In this document: piece by piece, positions 7,407 to 15,752 of the stretch
Position numbering within the stretch: the stretch's first letter is position 1
Layout: the number at the start of each line of letters is the position of its first letter
Assembly: GCF_008642315.1 (NCBI RefSeq)
Contig: NZ_CP029192.1
Location: 6,820,001 to 6,884,000, forward strand
Direction of reading: 5' to 3'
Length of the DNA stretch: 64,000 nt
Source of the DNA: Streptomyces venezuelae
GTDB taxonomy: Bacteria > Actinomycetota > Actinomycetes > Streptomycetales > Streptomycetaceae
The notes under the pieces: model-generated
What the model was told of the DNA's origin: nothing
The model's database searches: none
Seen by the model: only the letters and a program-made list of their open reading frames with translations
Translations under genes and position numbers: made by a program

Positions 7407-7427
7407 TCCACACCGTATCCACACCGT
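7407..7427. repeat. Short direct repeat upstream of the tudor-like gene
   Basis: TCCACACCGT occurs at 7407-7416 and again at 7418-7427 (period 11, one helical turn) in the 148-bp gap after the Ro gene. It could be a tandem half-site for an activator or repressor of the following gene; no regulator is identified. Confidence 0.4.
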
Positions 7428-7535
7428 CGTCGAGGGCGCACAGACCGTGACTTGTGTGTCTGTTCCATACCGATGTGAGGGCAGTGTCAGTACAGAGCAT
7501 GGTGCCGCGGGCTCCGGAAGGCCCATACTGCGAAT

Positions 7536-7763
7536 ATGACGAGGCCCCCCGGCTCGCGCCGACACCTGCCGAACAGTCCCTTCAACGTGCCTGCCCCGCC
7601 CGCCCCACCCGTGGAGCACTTCGAGGTGGGTGACAGGGTCTCCCACGACCAGTACGGCCTGGGAAGGATCGTGGGCGTCGAGGGAGAGGACGCGGTCGTC
7701 ATCGACTTCGCCGGCCGCCAGGGACGGTTCCTGAGCCCTTATCCGAAGCTGGCCAAGCTCTGA
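7536..7763 (+). CDS. Stand-alone tudor-like protein resembling the UvrD/PcrA C-terminal domain
   Basis: 75 residues. After a Pro-rich 25-residue leader, residues 28-75 form one small beta domain (FEVGDRVSHDQYGLGRIVGVEG...VVIDFAGRQGRFLSPYPKLAKL). The GDRVSH..YG.G.IV block and the final (R)FL...P.L.KL block match the tudor-like C-terminal domain of UvrD/PcrA helicases, which contacts RNA polymerase. It probably binds a protein partner or nucleic acid. The start follows CATACT by 6 nt with no Shine-Dalgarno sequence, so it may be leaderless. A terminator hairpin follows. Confidence 0.7.
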   Translation: MTRPPGSRRHLPNSPFNVPAPPAPPVEHFEVGDRVSHDQYGLGRIVGVEGEDAVVIDFAGRQGRFLSPYPKLAKL

Positions 7764-7802
7764 CGCCGACGACATTGCTGCCGATGCCGTGATCCGAACC
7801 GC

Positions 7803-7845
7803 TTGAGGGGCGGCGGACCGCTTGTGCGGACCCGCCGCCCCTCAG
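7803..7845. terminator. Bidirectional terminator hairpin
   Basis: Arms of 13 bp (TGAGGGGCGGCGG 7804-7816 and its complement 7832-7844) enclose a nested CCGC/GCGG stem-loop. It lies between the convergent tudor-like and TerD genes. Confidence 0.85.
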
Positions 7846-7860
7846 CGTGTTCCGGGCCCC

Positions 7861-9087
7861 TCAGAGCGCCTGCGCCGCCGGCTTCACCATGCCGCGCACC
7901 GTGCGGGACTTCACGAACTGCCCCATGGCGGTCATTTCCCACTCGCCGCTGAACTGCTTGATCAGCTTCGCCATCATGACGCCCGTCTGGGCCTCGGCGT
8001 TGGTGAGGTCGAAGCGGACCAGCTCCTCGCCAGACGCCGCGTCGATCAGGCGGCAGTACGCCTTCGCGACCTCCGTGAACTTCTGGCCGGAGAACGAGTT
8101 CACCGTGAAGACCAGACCCGTGACGTCCTGCGGGAGACGGCCGAGGTCGACGACGATCACCTCGTCGTCACCGCCGCCCTCGCCCGTGAGGTTGTCGCCG
8201 GAGTGCTTGATCGCGCCGTTCACGATCGACAGCTTGCCGAAGTAGCAACTGTCGACGTGGTTGCGCTGCGGGCCGTACGCGATCACGGACGCGTCGAGGT
8301 CGATGTCCTTGCCGCGGAACGCGGGCTCCCAGCCGAGACCCATCTTGACCTGCGAGAGCAGCGGACGGCCGCCCTTGACCAGGGACACCGTCTGGTTCTT
8401 CTGGAGGCTGACGCGGCCCTTGTCCAGGTTGATCTTCCCGGCGCCGGGCGCGGGGGCGGCGGGCGCGGCGGGAGCGGCCTGGCGCGGGTCCGCGACCGGC
8501 GGGGGCGGACCCTGCACCGGCTGGCCCACCGGGGGAGCGGGAGGGGCCGGCGGGGTGACGGGGGCGGCGGCCGGGGCCGGGGCGGGCTCCTCCACCGAGA
8601 CACCGAAGTCCGTCGCGATGCCCGCGAGACCGTTGGAGTACCCCTGGCCGACCGCGCGGGCCTTCCACGCGCCGTTGCGCAGGTAGATCTCGACGATCAC
8701 GAGGGCGGTCTCGGAGCCGAGCTGCGGCGGTGTGAAGGTGGCGAGCACCGAGCCGTCGTCGGCGTTGCGGATCGTGGCGGTCGGCTCGATGCCCTGGAAG
8801 GTCTGGCCCGCCGCGTCCGGGCTCGCGGTCACGACGATCTTCTCGATGCCGGGCGGCACGGCGGCCGTGTCGACGGTGACCTTGTCGGGGGTCGTGCCGC
8901 CGCCCGACTGGTAGGTCACGCCGGGGCCGGAGGGCTGGTTGAAGAAGATGAAGTCGTCGTCGGAGCGCACCTTGCCGTCGGCGGTGAGCAGCAGGCCCGA
9001 TACGTCGAGCCGCACCGGAGCGGCGACGTCCACCGCCACGCGGGCGGCGGTCAGCGGGATGTTCGAGCCGGGGGTCATAGCTGTCAT
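7861..9087 (-). CDS. TerD-family stress protein with two TerD domains
   Basis: 408 residues. The first TerD-like domain is about residues 5-165 (SGLLLTADGKVRSDDDFIFFNQ...), followed by a Pro/Ala-rich linker of about 55 residues. A second, more complete TerD domain covers about 222-405 and has the DLDASV calcium-site motif, DSCYFGKL, HSGDN.TGEG.GDDE, and a WEM..MG..... tail. TerD proteins bind calcium and belong to the ter stress/tellurite system; they are numerous in Streptomyces and usually of unproved function. ATG 9087 or ATG 9078 (MTPGSNIPL) could be the start; neither has a clear ribosome binding site. Confidence 0.88.
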   Translation of the reverse strand: MTAMTPGSNIPLTAARVAVDVAAPVRLDVSGLLLTADGKVRSDDDFIFFNQPSGPGVTYQSGGGTTPDKVTVDTAAVPPGIEKIVVTASPDAAGQTFQGIEPTATIRNADDGSVLATFTPPQLGSETALVIVEIYLRNGAWKARAVGQGYSNGLAGIATDFGVSVEEPAPAPAAAPVTPPAPPAPPVGQPVQGPPPPVADPRQAAPAAPAAPAPGAGKINLDKGRVSLQKNQTVSLVKGGRPLLSQVKMGLGWEPAFRGKDIDLDASVIAYGPQRNHVDSCYFGKLSIVNGAIKHSGDNLTGEGGGDDEVIVVDLGRLPQDVTGLVFTVNSFSGQKFTEVAKAYCRLIDAASGEELVRFDLTNAEAQTGVMMAKLIKQFSGEWEMTAMGQFVKSRTVRGMVKPAAQAL

Positions 9088-9176
9088 GCCAGGGGTAACG
9101 AACGATCCCGCTTTGCCGTTCCCTTACCCGGCGAAGGTTTTTGCGGGTGTTTTCCAGGCCCGTGGGGCGGCGGGTC

Positions 9177-9398
9177 TCAGCCGCGGTTGCGCGGGTGGGC
9201 GCGGGCCGACCGCTCGTTCCCGTGCTTGTAGTCGCCGGTCCAGCGGGCCATGACCAGCTGCGGGTTGCCGCCCGCGACCTCGCCGAGGAACCGCTCGGCG
9301 CGGCCGCCGCGCAGCGTTCCCGCCGCACGCCCGCCGTGGGTGATCAGGACGGTTCCGTCGGCGCGCTCTTCGTACGTGAATCCATGAGGTCTCGGCAT
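9177..9398 (-). CDS. Small hypothetical protein
   Basis: 73 residues, basic, starting MPRPHGFTYEERADGTVLITHGGRA. A first part with beta-hairpin character leads into a helix (GRAERFLGEVAGG) and a basic tail. No family is recognised. The codon bias is typical of the neighbourhood, which supports coding. ATG 9398 has no obvious Shine-Dalgarno sequence. It lies between the TerD and dehydrogenase genes, all on the same strand, but probably separately transcribed. Confidence 0.6.
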   Translation of the reverse strand: MPRPHGFTYEERADGTVLITHGGRAAGTLRGGRAERFLGEVAGGNPQLVMARWTGDYKHGNERSARAHPRNRG

Positions 9399-9440
9399 GG
9401 CCGGGAGCGTACGTCCCGGCCCCGCCCGCGCGGTACCGGA

Positions 9441-10430
9441 TTACGGCACGACCATGATCTTCCGTCCCACCCCGGCGGCGAACCGGTCGAGCGCCTCCGG
9501 GTACTCCGTGAGCGGCAGCCGGTCGCTGATGAAGACGTCGGGGTCGAGGACGCCGGCCGCGAAGAGCTCCGCCGCCCGCTCGTAGCTGTGCAGGACCGCC
9601 ATGGAACCGGTGATGGTGATCTCCTGGTTGTAGATGCGGTACGGGTCGATCCGCACGCGCGTGGCGTAGTCGGCGACGCCGAACTGGAGGAACGTGCCCG
9701 CCTTGGCGACCCGTTCGAGGCCGTCCTGGATCGCCGCCGCGTTGCCGGTCGCGTCGATGACCACGTCCCAGCCCTGCGGGCGGTCCAACTCGTCCGCGCC
9801 GGCCGCCGATCCCGAGACGCCTAGTCGCTGTGCGGTCGCGAGCCGGTCCGCGTTCAGGTCCACGACGTCCACGCTCGCCGCGCCGGTGCGCTTGGCGAGC
9901 TCCAGCATCATCAGGCCCATCGTGCCGGAGCCGTAGATCAGGACGTGCGAGCCGAGCCGGGCGCGCAGCACGTCGTAGCCGCGCACCGCGCAGGACAGCG
10001 GCTCGATCAGGGCGGCGTCCTGGGTGCGGACGTGGTCGGGCAGCCGCACGCAGTTGGCGGCGGGCGCCACCGCGTACTGGGCGGCGCCGCCCGCGGTGGT
10101 CACGCCGATGGCGGCCCACCGTTCGCAGAGGTTGCCCCGGCCGTCCCGGCAGTAGCGGCACTCGTGGCAGTGCAGCGAGGGGTCCACGGCGACCCGGTCG
10201 CCGACGGCGAGCGTCCGGACGTCGCCGCCGAGCGCGACGACCTCCCCGGCGAACTCGTGGCCCGGCACGACCGGCAGGGTCGGCGCGAACTCCCCCTGGA
10301 GGATGTGCAGATCGGTGCCGCACAGGCCGCACGCGGCGACCTCGACGACGACGTCGCGGGGGCCCGGGGTCGGGTCGGGCACTTCCCCGACGACGGCCTT
10401 GCCGACGGACTCGATGATGGCGGCCTTCAC
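9441..10430 (-). CDS. Zinc-dependent alcohol/polyol dehydrogenase (MDR family)
   Basis: 329 residues of the medium-chain dehydrogenase family. Catalytic zinc ligands are Cys37 (CGLCGTD) and His58-Glu59 (GHE). Structural zinc ligands are Cys88, 91, 94 and 102. The Rossmann loop GSGTMG is near 167, and an acidic residue after the beta2 strand (VVDLN) favours NAD. GTG 10430 has AGGGAG 9 nt upstream. It is the last gene of the transporter operon, 16 nt after the second permease, so it likely oxidises the imported compound, as sorbitol or arabitol dehydrogenases do. The exact substrate is inference. Confidence 0.85.
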   Translation of the reverse strand: MKAAIIESVGKAVVGEVPDPTPGPRDVVVEVAACGLCGTDLHILQGEFAPTLPVVPGHEFAGEVVALGGDVRTLAVGDRVAVDPSLHCHECRYCRDGRGNLCERWAAIGVTTAGGAAQYAVAPAANCVRLPDHVRTQDAALIEPLSCAVRGYDVLRARLGSHVLIYGSGTMGLMMLELAKRTGAASVDVVDLNADRLATAQRLGVSGSAAGADELDRPQGWDVVIDATGNAAAIQDGLERVAKAGTFLQFGVADYATRVRIDPYRIYNQEITITGSMAVLHSYERAAELFAAGVLDPDVFISDRLPLTEYPEALDRFAAGVGRKIMVVP

Positions 10431-10446
10431 TTGGCGGCTCCCTGGT

Positions 10447-11277
10447 TCATTTGACGGCTCCCAACGACAGGCCCTGGACCAGCTTGTCCTGGGCGGCGAA
10501 CCCCGCGGCGAGCACCGGCAGGGAGATCACGAGCGACGCGGCGCACACCTTCGCCAGGAACAGGCCCTGGCTGGTGATGAAGCCGGTCAGGAAGACGGGC
10601 GCGGTCTGGGCGACGACGCCCGTGAGGACCCGCGCGAAGAGCAGCTCGTTCCAGCTGAAGATGAAGCAGATCAGGGAGGTCGCGGCGATTCCGGGGAGCG
10701 CGATGGGTGCCACCACGCGCGCGAGGATCGTGGGCAGCCGGGCCCCGTCGATCTGCGCGGCCTCGATGACGGGCTTGGGCACCTCGGCGAGGAACGACTG
10801 CATCATCCACACCGCGATCGGCAGGTTCATCGAGGTGTAGAGGAGGACGAGCAGCCAGATGTTGTCCAGCATCCCGGTGTTCTTGGCGAAGAGGTAGATC
10901 GGCAGGAGGCCCGCCACGACCGGCAGCATCTTCGTCGACAGGAAGAAGAAGAGCACGTCCGTCCACTTCTTCACGGGCCGCAGGGACAGGGCGTACGCGG
11001 CCGGCAGCGCGAGGACGAGGACCAGCAGGGTCGAGGCGAGCGACGCCACCGTCGAGTTGATCAGGGACGGCCAGGGGCTGGCGCCGCCGCCCGTCCCGAA
11101 GAAGTCCCGGTAGCCGTCGAGGGTGAGCGGGGCGGCGAGCGAGGGCGGGTTGGTCGCGGCGTCCTCCTCCGAGTGGAAGGAGGTCAGGACCATCCAGGCG
11201 ATGGGCAGGAAGAACAGGATCCCGGCGAGCCAGGCGGTGAGGCCCAGGCCGATCCCCTTGCCGCGTGCGTGCTTCAT
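10447..11277 (-). CDS. ABC sugar/polyol transporter permease, MalG type
   Basis: 276 residues with six predicted membrane helices. The EAA loop EAAQIDGARLPTILARVVAP, which contacts the ATPase, is near residues 178-197. The start ATG overlaps the stop of the upstream permease by one base (TGATG), so the two are translationally coupled. No ATPase gene is in the operon; Streptomyces carbohydrate importers of this type usually share the MsiK ATPase encoded elsewhere. Confidence 0.9.
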   Translation of the reverse strand: MKHARGKGIGLGLTAWLAGILFFLPIAWMVLTSFHSEEDAATNPPSLAAPLTLDGYRDFFGTGGGASPWPSLINSTVASLASTLLVLVLALPAAYALSLRPVKKWTDVLFFFLSTKMLPVVAGLLPIYLFAKNTGMLDNIWLLVLLYTSMNLPIAVWMMQSFLAEVPKPVIEAAQIDGARLPTILARVVAPIALPGIAATSLICFIFSWNELLFARVLTGVVAQTAPVFLTGFITSQGLFLAKVCAASLVISLPVLAAGFAAQDKLVQGLSLGAVK

Positions 11278-12230
11278 CAGCGGGACACCTCCTCACGGAA
11301 CAGGGACGAGACGACCCGCAGGGCGAAGGTCGCGATGATGATCGAGCCGATGACGACGAGGACGCCCGCCGCGGAGGCCAGACCGTTCTCGTGGGCCTGG
11401 TAGAAGCTCTGGTAGACGGTGTACGGCAGGTTCGCCGTGCCGAGGCCGCCCGAGGTGATGGTGAAGACGGCGTCGAAGTTCTGCACGATGTAGATCGAGC
11501 CGAGCAGCGCGCCCAGTTCGAGGTAGCGGCGCAGGTGCGGCAGCGTCAGATGGCGGAAGACCTGCCAGTTGCTCGCGCCGTCCATGCGGGCCGCCTCGAT
11601 CAGCTCGGAGTCACGGCTCTGCAGCCCCGCGAGCAGGATCAGCATCATGAAGGGCGTCCACTGCCACACGAGGGACGCCTCGATGGCGAGGAGCGGCGTG
11701 TTGGAGATCCAGTCGGGCTGGGTCGCGGAGTCCCCGCCGACCCAGTGCAGCAGCCCGTTGAGGAGCCCGTACTCGGGGTTGTAGAGCACGTGCTTCCACA
11801 GCAGCGCGGCGGCCACGGGGACCAGCAGGAACGGCGCGATGAGGAGGGTGCGGACCAGCCCGCGCCCCTTGAACCGCCGGTTCAGGAGCAGCGCGAGGCC
11901 GAGCCCGAGGACCAGGCTCGTGAGCACCACGGTGGCGGTCAGGAGGATCGTGGTCAGGACGGACTTGCGCAGGTCGGGGTCGGTGAGGACCTCGGAGTAG
12001 TTGCCGAACCCGGTGAAGCTGCGGGCGTCGGGGTAGAGGGCGTTCCAGTCGAAGAAGGAGATCACCAGCGTCGCCACGAAGGGCAGTTGGGTCACGGCGA
12101 TCATGAAGATGAGGGCGGGCAGCAGGGGAGCCCTGGTGGCCCAGGCGCGCAGCCGGTTCGACGGTGGCGGGGTCTTGGGGGTGGGCACGCGCGTGTGCCG
12201 CACGGTGGTGGTGCTCGCGGTGGCGGTCAT
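11277..12230 (-). CDS. ABC sugar/polyol transporter permease, MalF type
   Basis: 317 residues. A cytoplasmic N-terminal tail of about 35 residues is followed by six membrane helices. The EAA motif is EAARMDGASNWQVFRHLTLP. The start ATG overlaps the stop of the binding-protein gene by 4 bp (ATGA). With the following permease it forms the heterodimeric membrane channel. Confidence 0.9.
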   Translation of the reverse strand: MTATASTTTVRHTRVPTPKTPPPSNRLRAWATRAPLLPALIFMIAVTQLPFVATLVISFFDWNALYPDARSFTGFGNYSEVLTDPDLRKSVLTTILLTATVVLTSLVLGLGLALLLNRRFKGRGLVRTLLIAPFLLVPVAAALLWKHVLYNPEYGLLNGLLHWVGGDSATQPDWISNTPLLAIEASLVWQWTPFMMLILLAGLQSRDSELIEAARMDGASNWQVFRHLTLPHLRRYLELGALLGSIYIVQNFDAVFTITSGGLGTANLPYTVYQSFYQAHENGLASAAGVLVVIGSIIIATFALRVVSSLFREEVSR

Positions 12231-13591
12231 CGTCCCTCGTACTCCTCGGAGATCTTCTCGGCGAGGTCCTGCGATGTCTTGAGGGCCGACTCGACGGACT
12301 GGCGTCCGGCGATGGCCGCGCTGATCTCCTGGGAGACCTTGGTGCCGAGGTCGGTGAACTCGGGGATGCCCACGAACTGGATGCCGGGCGCCGGGCGGGG
12401 CTGCACGCCGGGGTCGCGGGGCCTGGCTCCTTCGATGGCGGCGCGGGTGACGTCCTGGAAGGCGGCGGCCTCCTCGCGGTACGCGGGGTTGGCGTAGGTC
12501 GAGGCGCGCTTGCCAGCGGGGACGTTCGACCAGCCGATCTTCTCGCCGACGAGCTTCTCGTACTCCTTGCCGGAGGCCCAGGAGATGAACTTCCAGGCCT
12601 TGTCCGGGTTGCGCGAGGCCTTCTGCATGCCCCACGCCCAGGTGTAGAGCCACCCGGAGTTCTCGGTCTTCGCCACGGGGGCGGGGACGTAGCCGATCTT
12701 GCCCTTCACCGGGGACTTCGCGGACTCCAGCGATCCGGCGGCGGCCGTGGCGTCGTACCACATGGCCGTCTTGCCCTGGGTGAGGTTGTTGAGGCACTCG
12801 GCATAGCCGGACTGCGCCGCTCCGGACTCGCCGTGCTCGCGGACGAGGTCTACGTAGAAGCGGGTTGCCTTCTCGAACTCGGGGGAGTCCAGGCGGGCCT
12901 TCCAGTCCTTGTCGAACCAGGTGCCCCCGAAGGTGTTCACCACGGTCGTCAGTGGCGCCATCACCTCGCCCCAGCCGGGCAGTCCGCGCAGACAGATGCC
13001 CTTCATCCCCGGCTCCTTGCCGTCCACGCGGGCGGCGAGGTCCGCCACCTGCTGCCAGGTGGGGTGCTTCGGCATGGTCAGGCCGGCCTTCTCGAAGACG
13101 TCCTTGCGGTACATCAGGAAGGACGACTCTCCGTAGAAGGGCTGTCCGTAGAGCTTGCCGTCGTTGCCGGTGAGCGACTGGCGCATGGGCGGCAGGATGT
13201 CCTTCTCGTCGTACGCCCTGTCCTTGCGCGCGTACGAACCGACCTCGTGCAGCCAGCCGTTCCTGGCGTAGATCGGTATCTCGTAGTTGCTGAGCGTCGC
13301 GACGTCGTACTGGCCCGCCTGGTTGGCGAAGTCCTGGCTGATCTTGTCGCGGACGTCGTTCTCGGGCAGGACGGTGAAGTTCACCTTGATGCCCGTCTCC
13401 TTGGTGAAGTGGGCGGCGGTGAGCTTGCGCAACTCCATCATCTGAGGGTTGTTCACCATGAGGACGTTGACGGAGTCGCCTGAACCCGCCCCGCCGGCGC
13501 CGGCCCAGCAGCCGGCGAGCAGCGGGACGAGCAGCGCCCCTGCGGCGGCCGCGGCGAGCGTGCGCGGCCTCCGTCGGCTCGGGGTTCGCAT
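12227..13591 (-). CDS. Extracellular solute-binding lipoprotein, family 1 (polyol/sugar)
   Basis: 454 residues. An Arg-rich n-region and hydrophobic core end in the lipobox LLAGC with acylated Cys28, so it is anchored on the outer face of the membrane. The mature part has the family-1 binding-protein signatures (AHFTKETGIKVNFTVLPEND, YDVATLSNYEIPIYARNGWL). By eye it is closest to sorbitol/mannitol-binding proteins, which fits the dehydrogenase in the operon; that substrate call is tentative. ATG 13591 has AGGAG 6 nt upstream. It is the first structural gene of the operon; the DeoR regulator is about 100 bp upstream on the same strand. Confidence 0.88.
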   Translation of the reverse strand: MRTPSRRRPRTLAAAAAGALLVPLLAGCWAGAGGAGSGDSVNVLMVNNPQMMELRKLTAAHFTKETGIKVNFTVLPENDVRDKISQDFANQAGQYDVATLSNYEIPIYARNGWLHEVGSYARKDRAYDEKDILPPMRQSLTGNDGKLYGQPFYGESSFLMYRKDVFEKAGLTMPKHPTWQQVADLAARVDGKEPGMKGICLRGLPGWGEVMAPLTTVVNTFGGTWFDKDWKARLDSPEFEKATRFYVDLVREHGESGAAQSGYAECLNNLTQGKTAMWYDATAAAGSLESAKSPVKGKIGYVPAPVAKTENSGWLYTWAWGMQKASRNPDKAWKFISWASGKEYEKLVGEKIGWSNVPAGKRASTYANPAYREEAAAFQDVTRAAIEGARPRDPGVQPRPAPGIQFVGIPEFTDLGTKVSQEISAAIAGRQSVESALKTSQDLAEKISEEYEGR

Positions 13592-13689
13592 GAAAGCTCC
13601 TGAGGGTGTTTCGGGGCGTGCGGGACCCCGGATCGGCGTACGAGGGAGGGGAGGGGAGGAGAGGGAAGGGGTGTTCGTGCGGGTGGGTG

Positions 13690-14460
13690 TCAGACGCGCA
13701 GGACCTGCGGGCCCAGGAGGGAGTAGCGGTGTGCTTCGGACACGGGAAGACGGCTGCTCGTGACGATCGTGTCGAGGTCGCCGATCCCCGCGAACCGGCA
13801 GAAGCTCGTCGCCCCGAACTTCGTGTGCACACCCATGAAGACCGTGCGCCGCGACGCCCTGATGGCCTGCGCCTTCACCTCGCTGACGGCGGGATCGGGG
13901 GTCGTCAGGCCGTGTTCGCGGGAGATGCCGTTGGCGCCGATGTACGCCAGGTCGATGACGAATCCGGCGAGCATGCGGGTCGTCCAGTGGTCGACGGTCG
14001 CGAGCGTGCCGGGCCGCACCCGGCCGCCCAGGAGCAGCACGGTGATGTTCTCGGCCTCGGCGAGGGATCCGGCGGTGGCCAGTGAGGCGGTGACGACGGT
14101 GAGCGGGCGGCCCGCCGCGGCCGCGGGCAGCGACTCGGCGATCAGCTGCGGGGTGAAGCCCTCGTCGACGAAGACGGTCTCGGCGTCGCCGAGGAGTTCG
14201 GCGGCGGCAGCGGCGATGCGCCGCTTCTCCGGGACGTGCATGGTCGTGCGGAAGGCGAGGGTGGTCTCGAAACCCGCGCTCTCCACGGGGTAGGCGCCGC
14301 CGTGGGTGCGGCGGACCAGGCCGTGGTCCTCCAGGGCCCGCAGATCGCGGCGGACGGTCTCCTTGGCGACGCCGAGCTCCCCGGCGAGGGCCGTCACGTC
14401 GACGGAGCCGGCGTGCCGGGCCGCGTTGACGATCCGCCGCTGACGTTCCTCCGCGGTCAT
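13690..14460 (-). CDS. DeoR-family transcriptional regulator
   Basis: 256 residues from ATG 14460, which has AAGGTGG about 6 nt upstream. A GTG at 14469 is an alternative. An N-terminal winged helix (about 4-58) carries the DeoR signature VTALAGELGVAKETVRRDLRALEDHGLVRRTHGGA. A sensor domain related to sugar isomerases follows (VFVDEGFTPQLIAESL, TVVTASL, FVIDLAYIGANGIS). Such proteins respond to phosphorylated sugars or polyols. It is upstream of and co-directional with the polyol-type ABC operon, its likely target. A cluster of TGCCCG motifs lies just upstream of its own start. Confidence 0.9.
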   Translation of the reverse strand: MTAEERQRRIVNAARHAGSVDVTALAGELGVAKETVRRDLRALEDHGLVRRTHGGAYPVESAGFETTLAFRTTMHVPEKRRIAAAAAELLGDAETVFVDEGFTPQLIAESLPAAAAGRPLTVVTASLATAGSLAEAENITVLLLGGRVRPGTLATVDHWTTRMLAGFVIDLAYIGANGISREHGLTTPDPAVSEVKAQAIRASRRTVFMGVHTKFGATSFCRFAGIGDLDTIVTSSRLPVSEAHRYSLLGPQVLRV

Positions 14461-14499
14461 CGGCGCCACCTTCTTCCCCTGGGTCTGCGGACTGCGCGG

Positions 14500-14673
14500 T
14501 GCCCGTTCGGGCCCTGTGGGGAAGTTCTACAGCGCGGACGAGGGGGGTTACCAGGCTCCGAGCGGGCACGATGCTGCCCGTATCTGCCCGCTTGGCGGGG
14601 CGGGGGCCAGTGGGGCGGGGTGTGGGCGTGCCCGTTTAAGGGGCCCGGGGTGCCCGTTCGGTGCCCGAACGGG
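14500..14673. promoter_or_regulatory. Cluster of TGCCCG motifs with palindromes, candidate operator array
   Basis: TGCCCG occurs on the plus strand at 14500, 14575, 14585, 14629, 14651 and 14662, and inverted (CGGGCA) at 14563. TGCCCGTTCGG is repeated exactly at 14500-14510 and 14651-14661. Palindromes: AGCGGGCA (14561-14568) with TGCCCGCT (14585-14592), and CCCGTTCGG/CCGAACGGG (14653-14661/14665-14673, 3-nt spacer). The region is upstream of the DeoR gene, so autoregulation is the simplest reading. The last palindrome could also terminate the upstream uronate dehydrogenase gene. Confidence 0.6.
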
Positions 14674-14714
14674 TCGACGCGTCGGTACGGATGTGCGGAC
14701 GTACGGCCGCCGCG

Positions 14715-15524
14715 TCAGTACGGCCACACAGGCGGGTTCGTGCAGAAGTGGCCGCCCAGGTGCGCGTGGTCCGGGTTCGCGGGGTCCAGTTCGCCCTGCT
14801 CGGCGACGAGCTTCGGCGCGTACCGCTCGGAGTCGTCCTGAGGGTCGTAACCGAGCGCCCGCGCGGAGGCGAGGTCCCACCACAGGCGGGTGTTGGCCGA
14901 CGAGCCGTACACCACGGTGTGCCGCACGTCCTCGGCGGTGAGGGCGGCGTGGAAGAGCCGGGCCCCGTCGTCGGGGCTCATCCAGACCGACAGCATCCGT
15001 ACGCTCGTCGGCTCGGGGAAGCACGATCCGATGCGGACCGACACGGTCTCGATGCCGTGCTTGTCCCAGTAGAACTGGGCCAGGTCCTCGCCGAAGGACT
15101 TCGACAGGCCGTAGAAGGTGTCGGGGCGGCGGGGGGTGTCGACCGGGATGAGCGGGTCGTCGCCCCGGGGCCGCGGGGTGAAGCCCACGGCGTGGTTGGA
15201 GGAGGCGAACACGATCCGCCGGACACCCTCCTCGCGGGCCGCCTCGTACAGGTTGTACGTGCCCTCGATGTTGGCCTTCAGGATCTTGTCGAAGGTGGAC
15301 TCCAGGGAGATGCCCGCGAGATGGAGGACCGCGTCGGTCCCGCGCACGGCGTCGCGCAGGGCGTCCCGGTCGGCGAGGTCGGCCGTGCGGGCCCGCGGCT
15401 CGTCGTCGATGGGGCGGGCGTCCAGGAGGCGCAGGTCGTAGCCGTACGCGGGCAGGAGGCCGCGCATCAGGGTGCCGAGGCCGCCGGCGGCGCCGGTGAG
15501 CAGGACGGTGCGGGGAGCGGGCAT
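14715..15524 (-). CDS. udh: Uronate dehydrogenase
   Basis: 269 residues of the extended SDR/epimerase superfamily. GAAGGLG (11-17) binds NAD; the active site has Ser108/109 (FASSNHAVGF) with Tyr138 and Lys142 (YGLSK). The block RRIVFASSNHAVGF and the overall length match bacterial uronate dehydrogenases, which oxidise D-glucuronate or D-galacturonate to the aldarolactone with NAD. The divergent neighbour is KdgD, which acts later in the same oxidative pathway. No glucarate dehydratase is in the window. Confidence 0.85.
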   Translation of the reverse strand: MPAPRTVLLTGAAGGLGTLMRGLLPAYGYDLRLLDARPIDDEPRARTADLADRDALRDAVRGTDAVLHLAGISLESTFDKILKANIEGTYNLYEAAREEGVRRIVFASSNHAVGFTPRPRGDDPLIPVDTPRRPDTFYGLSKSFGEDLAQFYWDKHGIETVSVRIGSCFPEPTSVRMLSVWMSPDDGARLFHAALTAEDVRHTVVYGSSANTRLWWDLASARALGYDPQDDSERYAPKLVAEQGELDPANPDHAHLGGHFCTNPPVWPY

Positions 15525-15588
15525 GCGGGTCTCCTCGGGCGGCGCGTACTCATGCGCGTACGGGATTCACATTCTTGGATGGGCGTCA

Positions 15589-15617
15589 AGTTAAGGATCT
15601 CCGTCGCGCGGCGTCAA
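15589..15617 (-). promoter_or_regulatory. Probable promoter of the uronate dehydrogenase gene
   Basis: Read on the minus strand, TTGACG (15617-15612) and TTAACT (15594-15589) are separated by 17 bp, upstream of the gene that starts at 15524. Confidence 0.5.
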
Positions 15618-15666
15618 GTAGGTCGCGGAGGTGGCAAATCCGCTCCTCCGTGGGGAGTTCATCCGC

Positions 15667-15696
15667 TTGACCGGCCCCAAGAGGGCGCCTTAGCGT
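15667..15696 (+). promoter_or_regulatory. Probable promoter of the kdgD operon
   Basis: TTGACC (15667-15672) and TAGCGT (15691-15696) are separated by 18 bp. The expected start near 15703 lies directly before a direct repeat that could serve as operator. Confidence 0.55.
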
Positions 15697-15704
15697 GGTG
15701 GCGT

Positions 15705-15738
15705 TCAGAAACATGGACGTGAATCAGAAACGTGCACG
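15705..15738. promoter_or_regulatory. Direct-repeat operator candidate upstream of kdgD
   Basis: TCAGAAACATGGACG (15705-15719) and TCAGAAACGTGCACG (15724-15738) differ at two of 15 positions and are 19 bp apart. They sit over the expected transcription start, a typical repressor position. Confidence 0.55.
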
Positions 15739-15752
15739 CCTAGGGAGAGTCC

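Noticed and set aside
9441..14460. A missing ABC ATPase gene interpreted as a deletion
   Set aside because: The permease and dehydrogenase genes are tightly spaced with no remnant, and Streptomyces sugar importers of this type normally use the shared MsiK ATPase.
15541..15752. Riboswitch between udh and kdgD
   Set aside because: No conserved aptamer elements were found; promoter boxes and a DNA direct repeat explain the region better.
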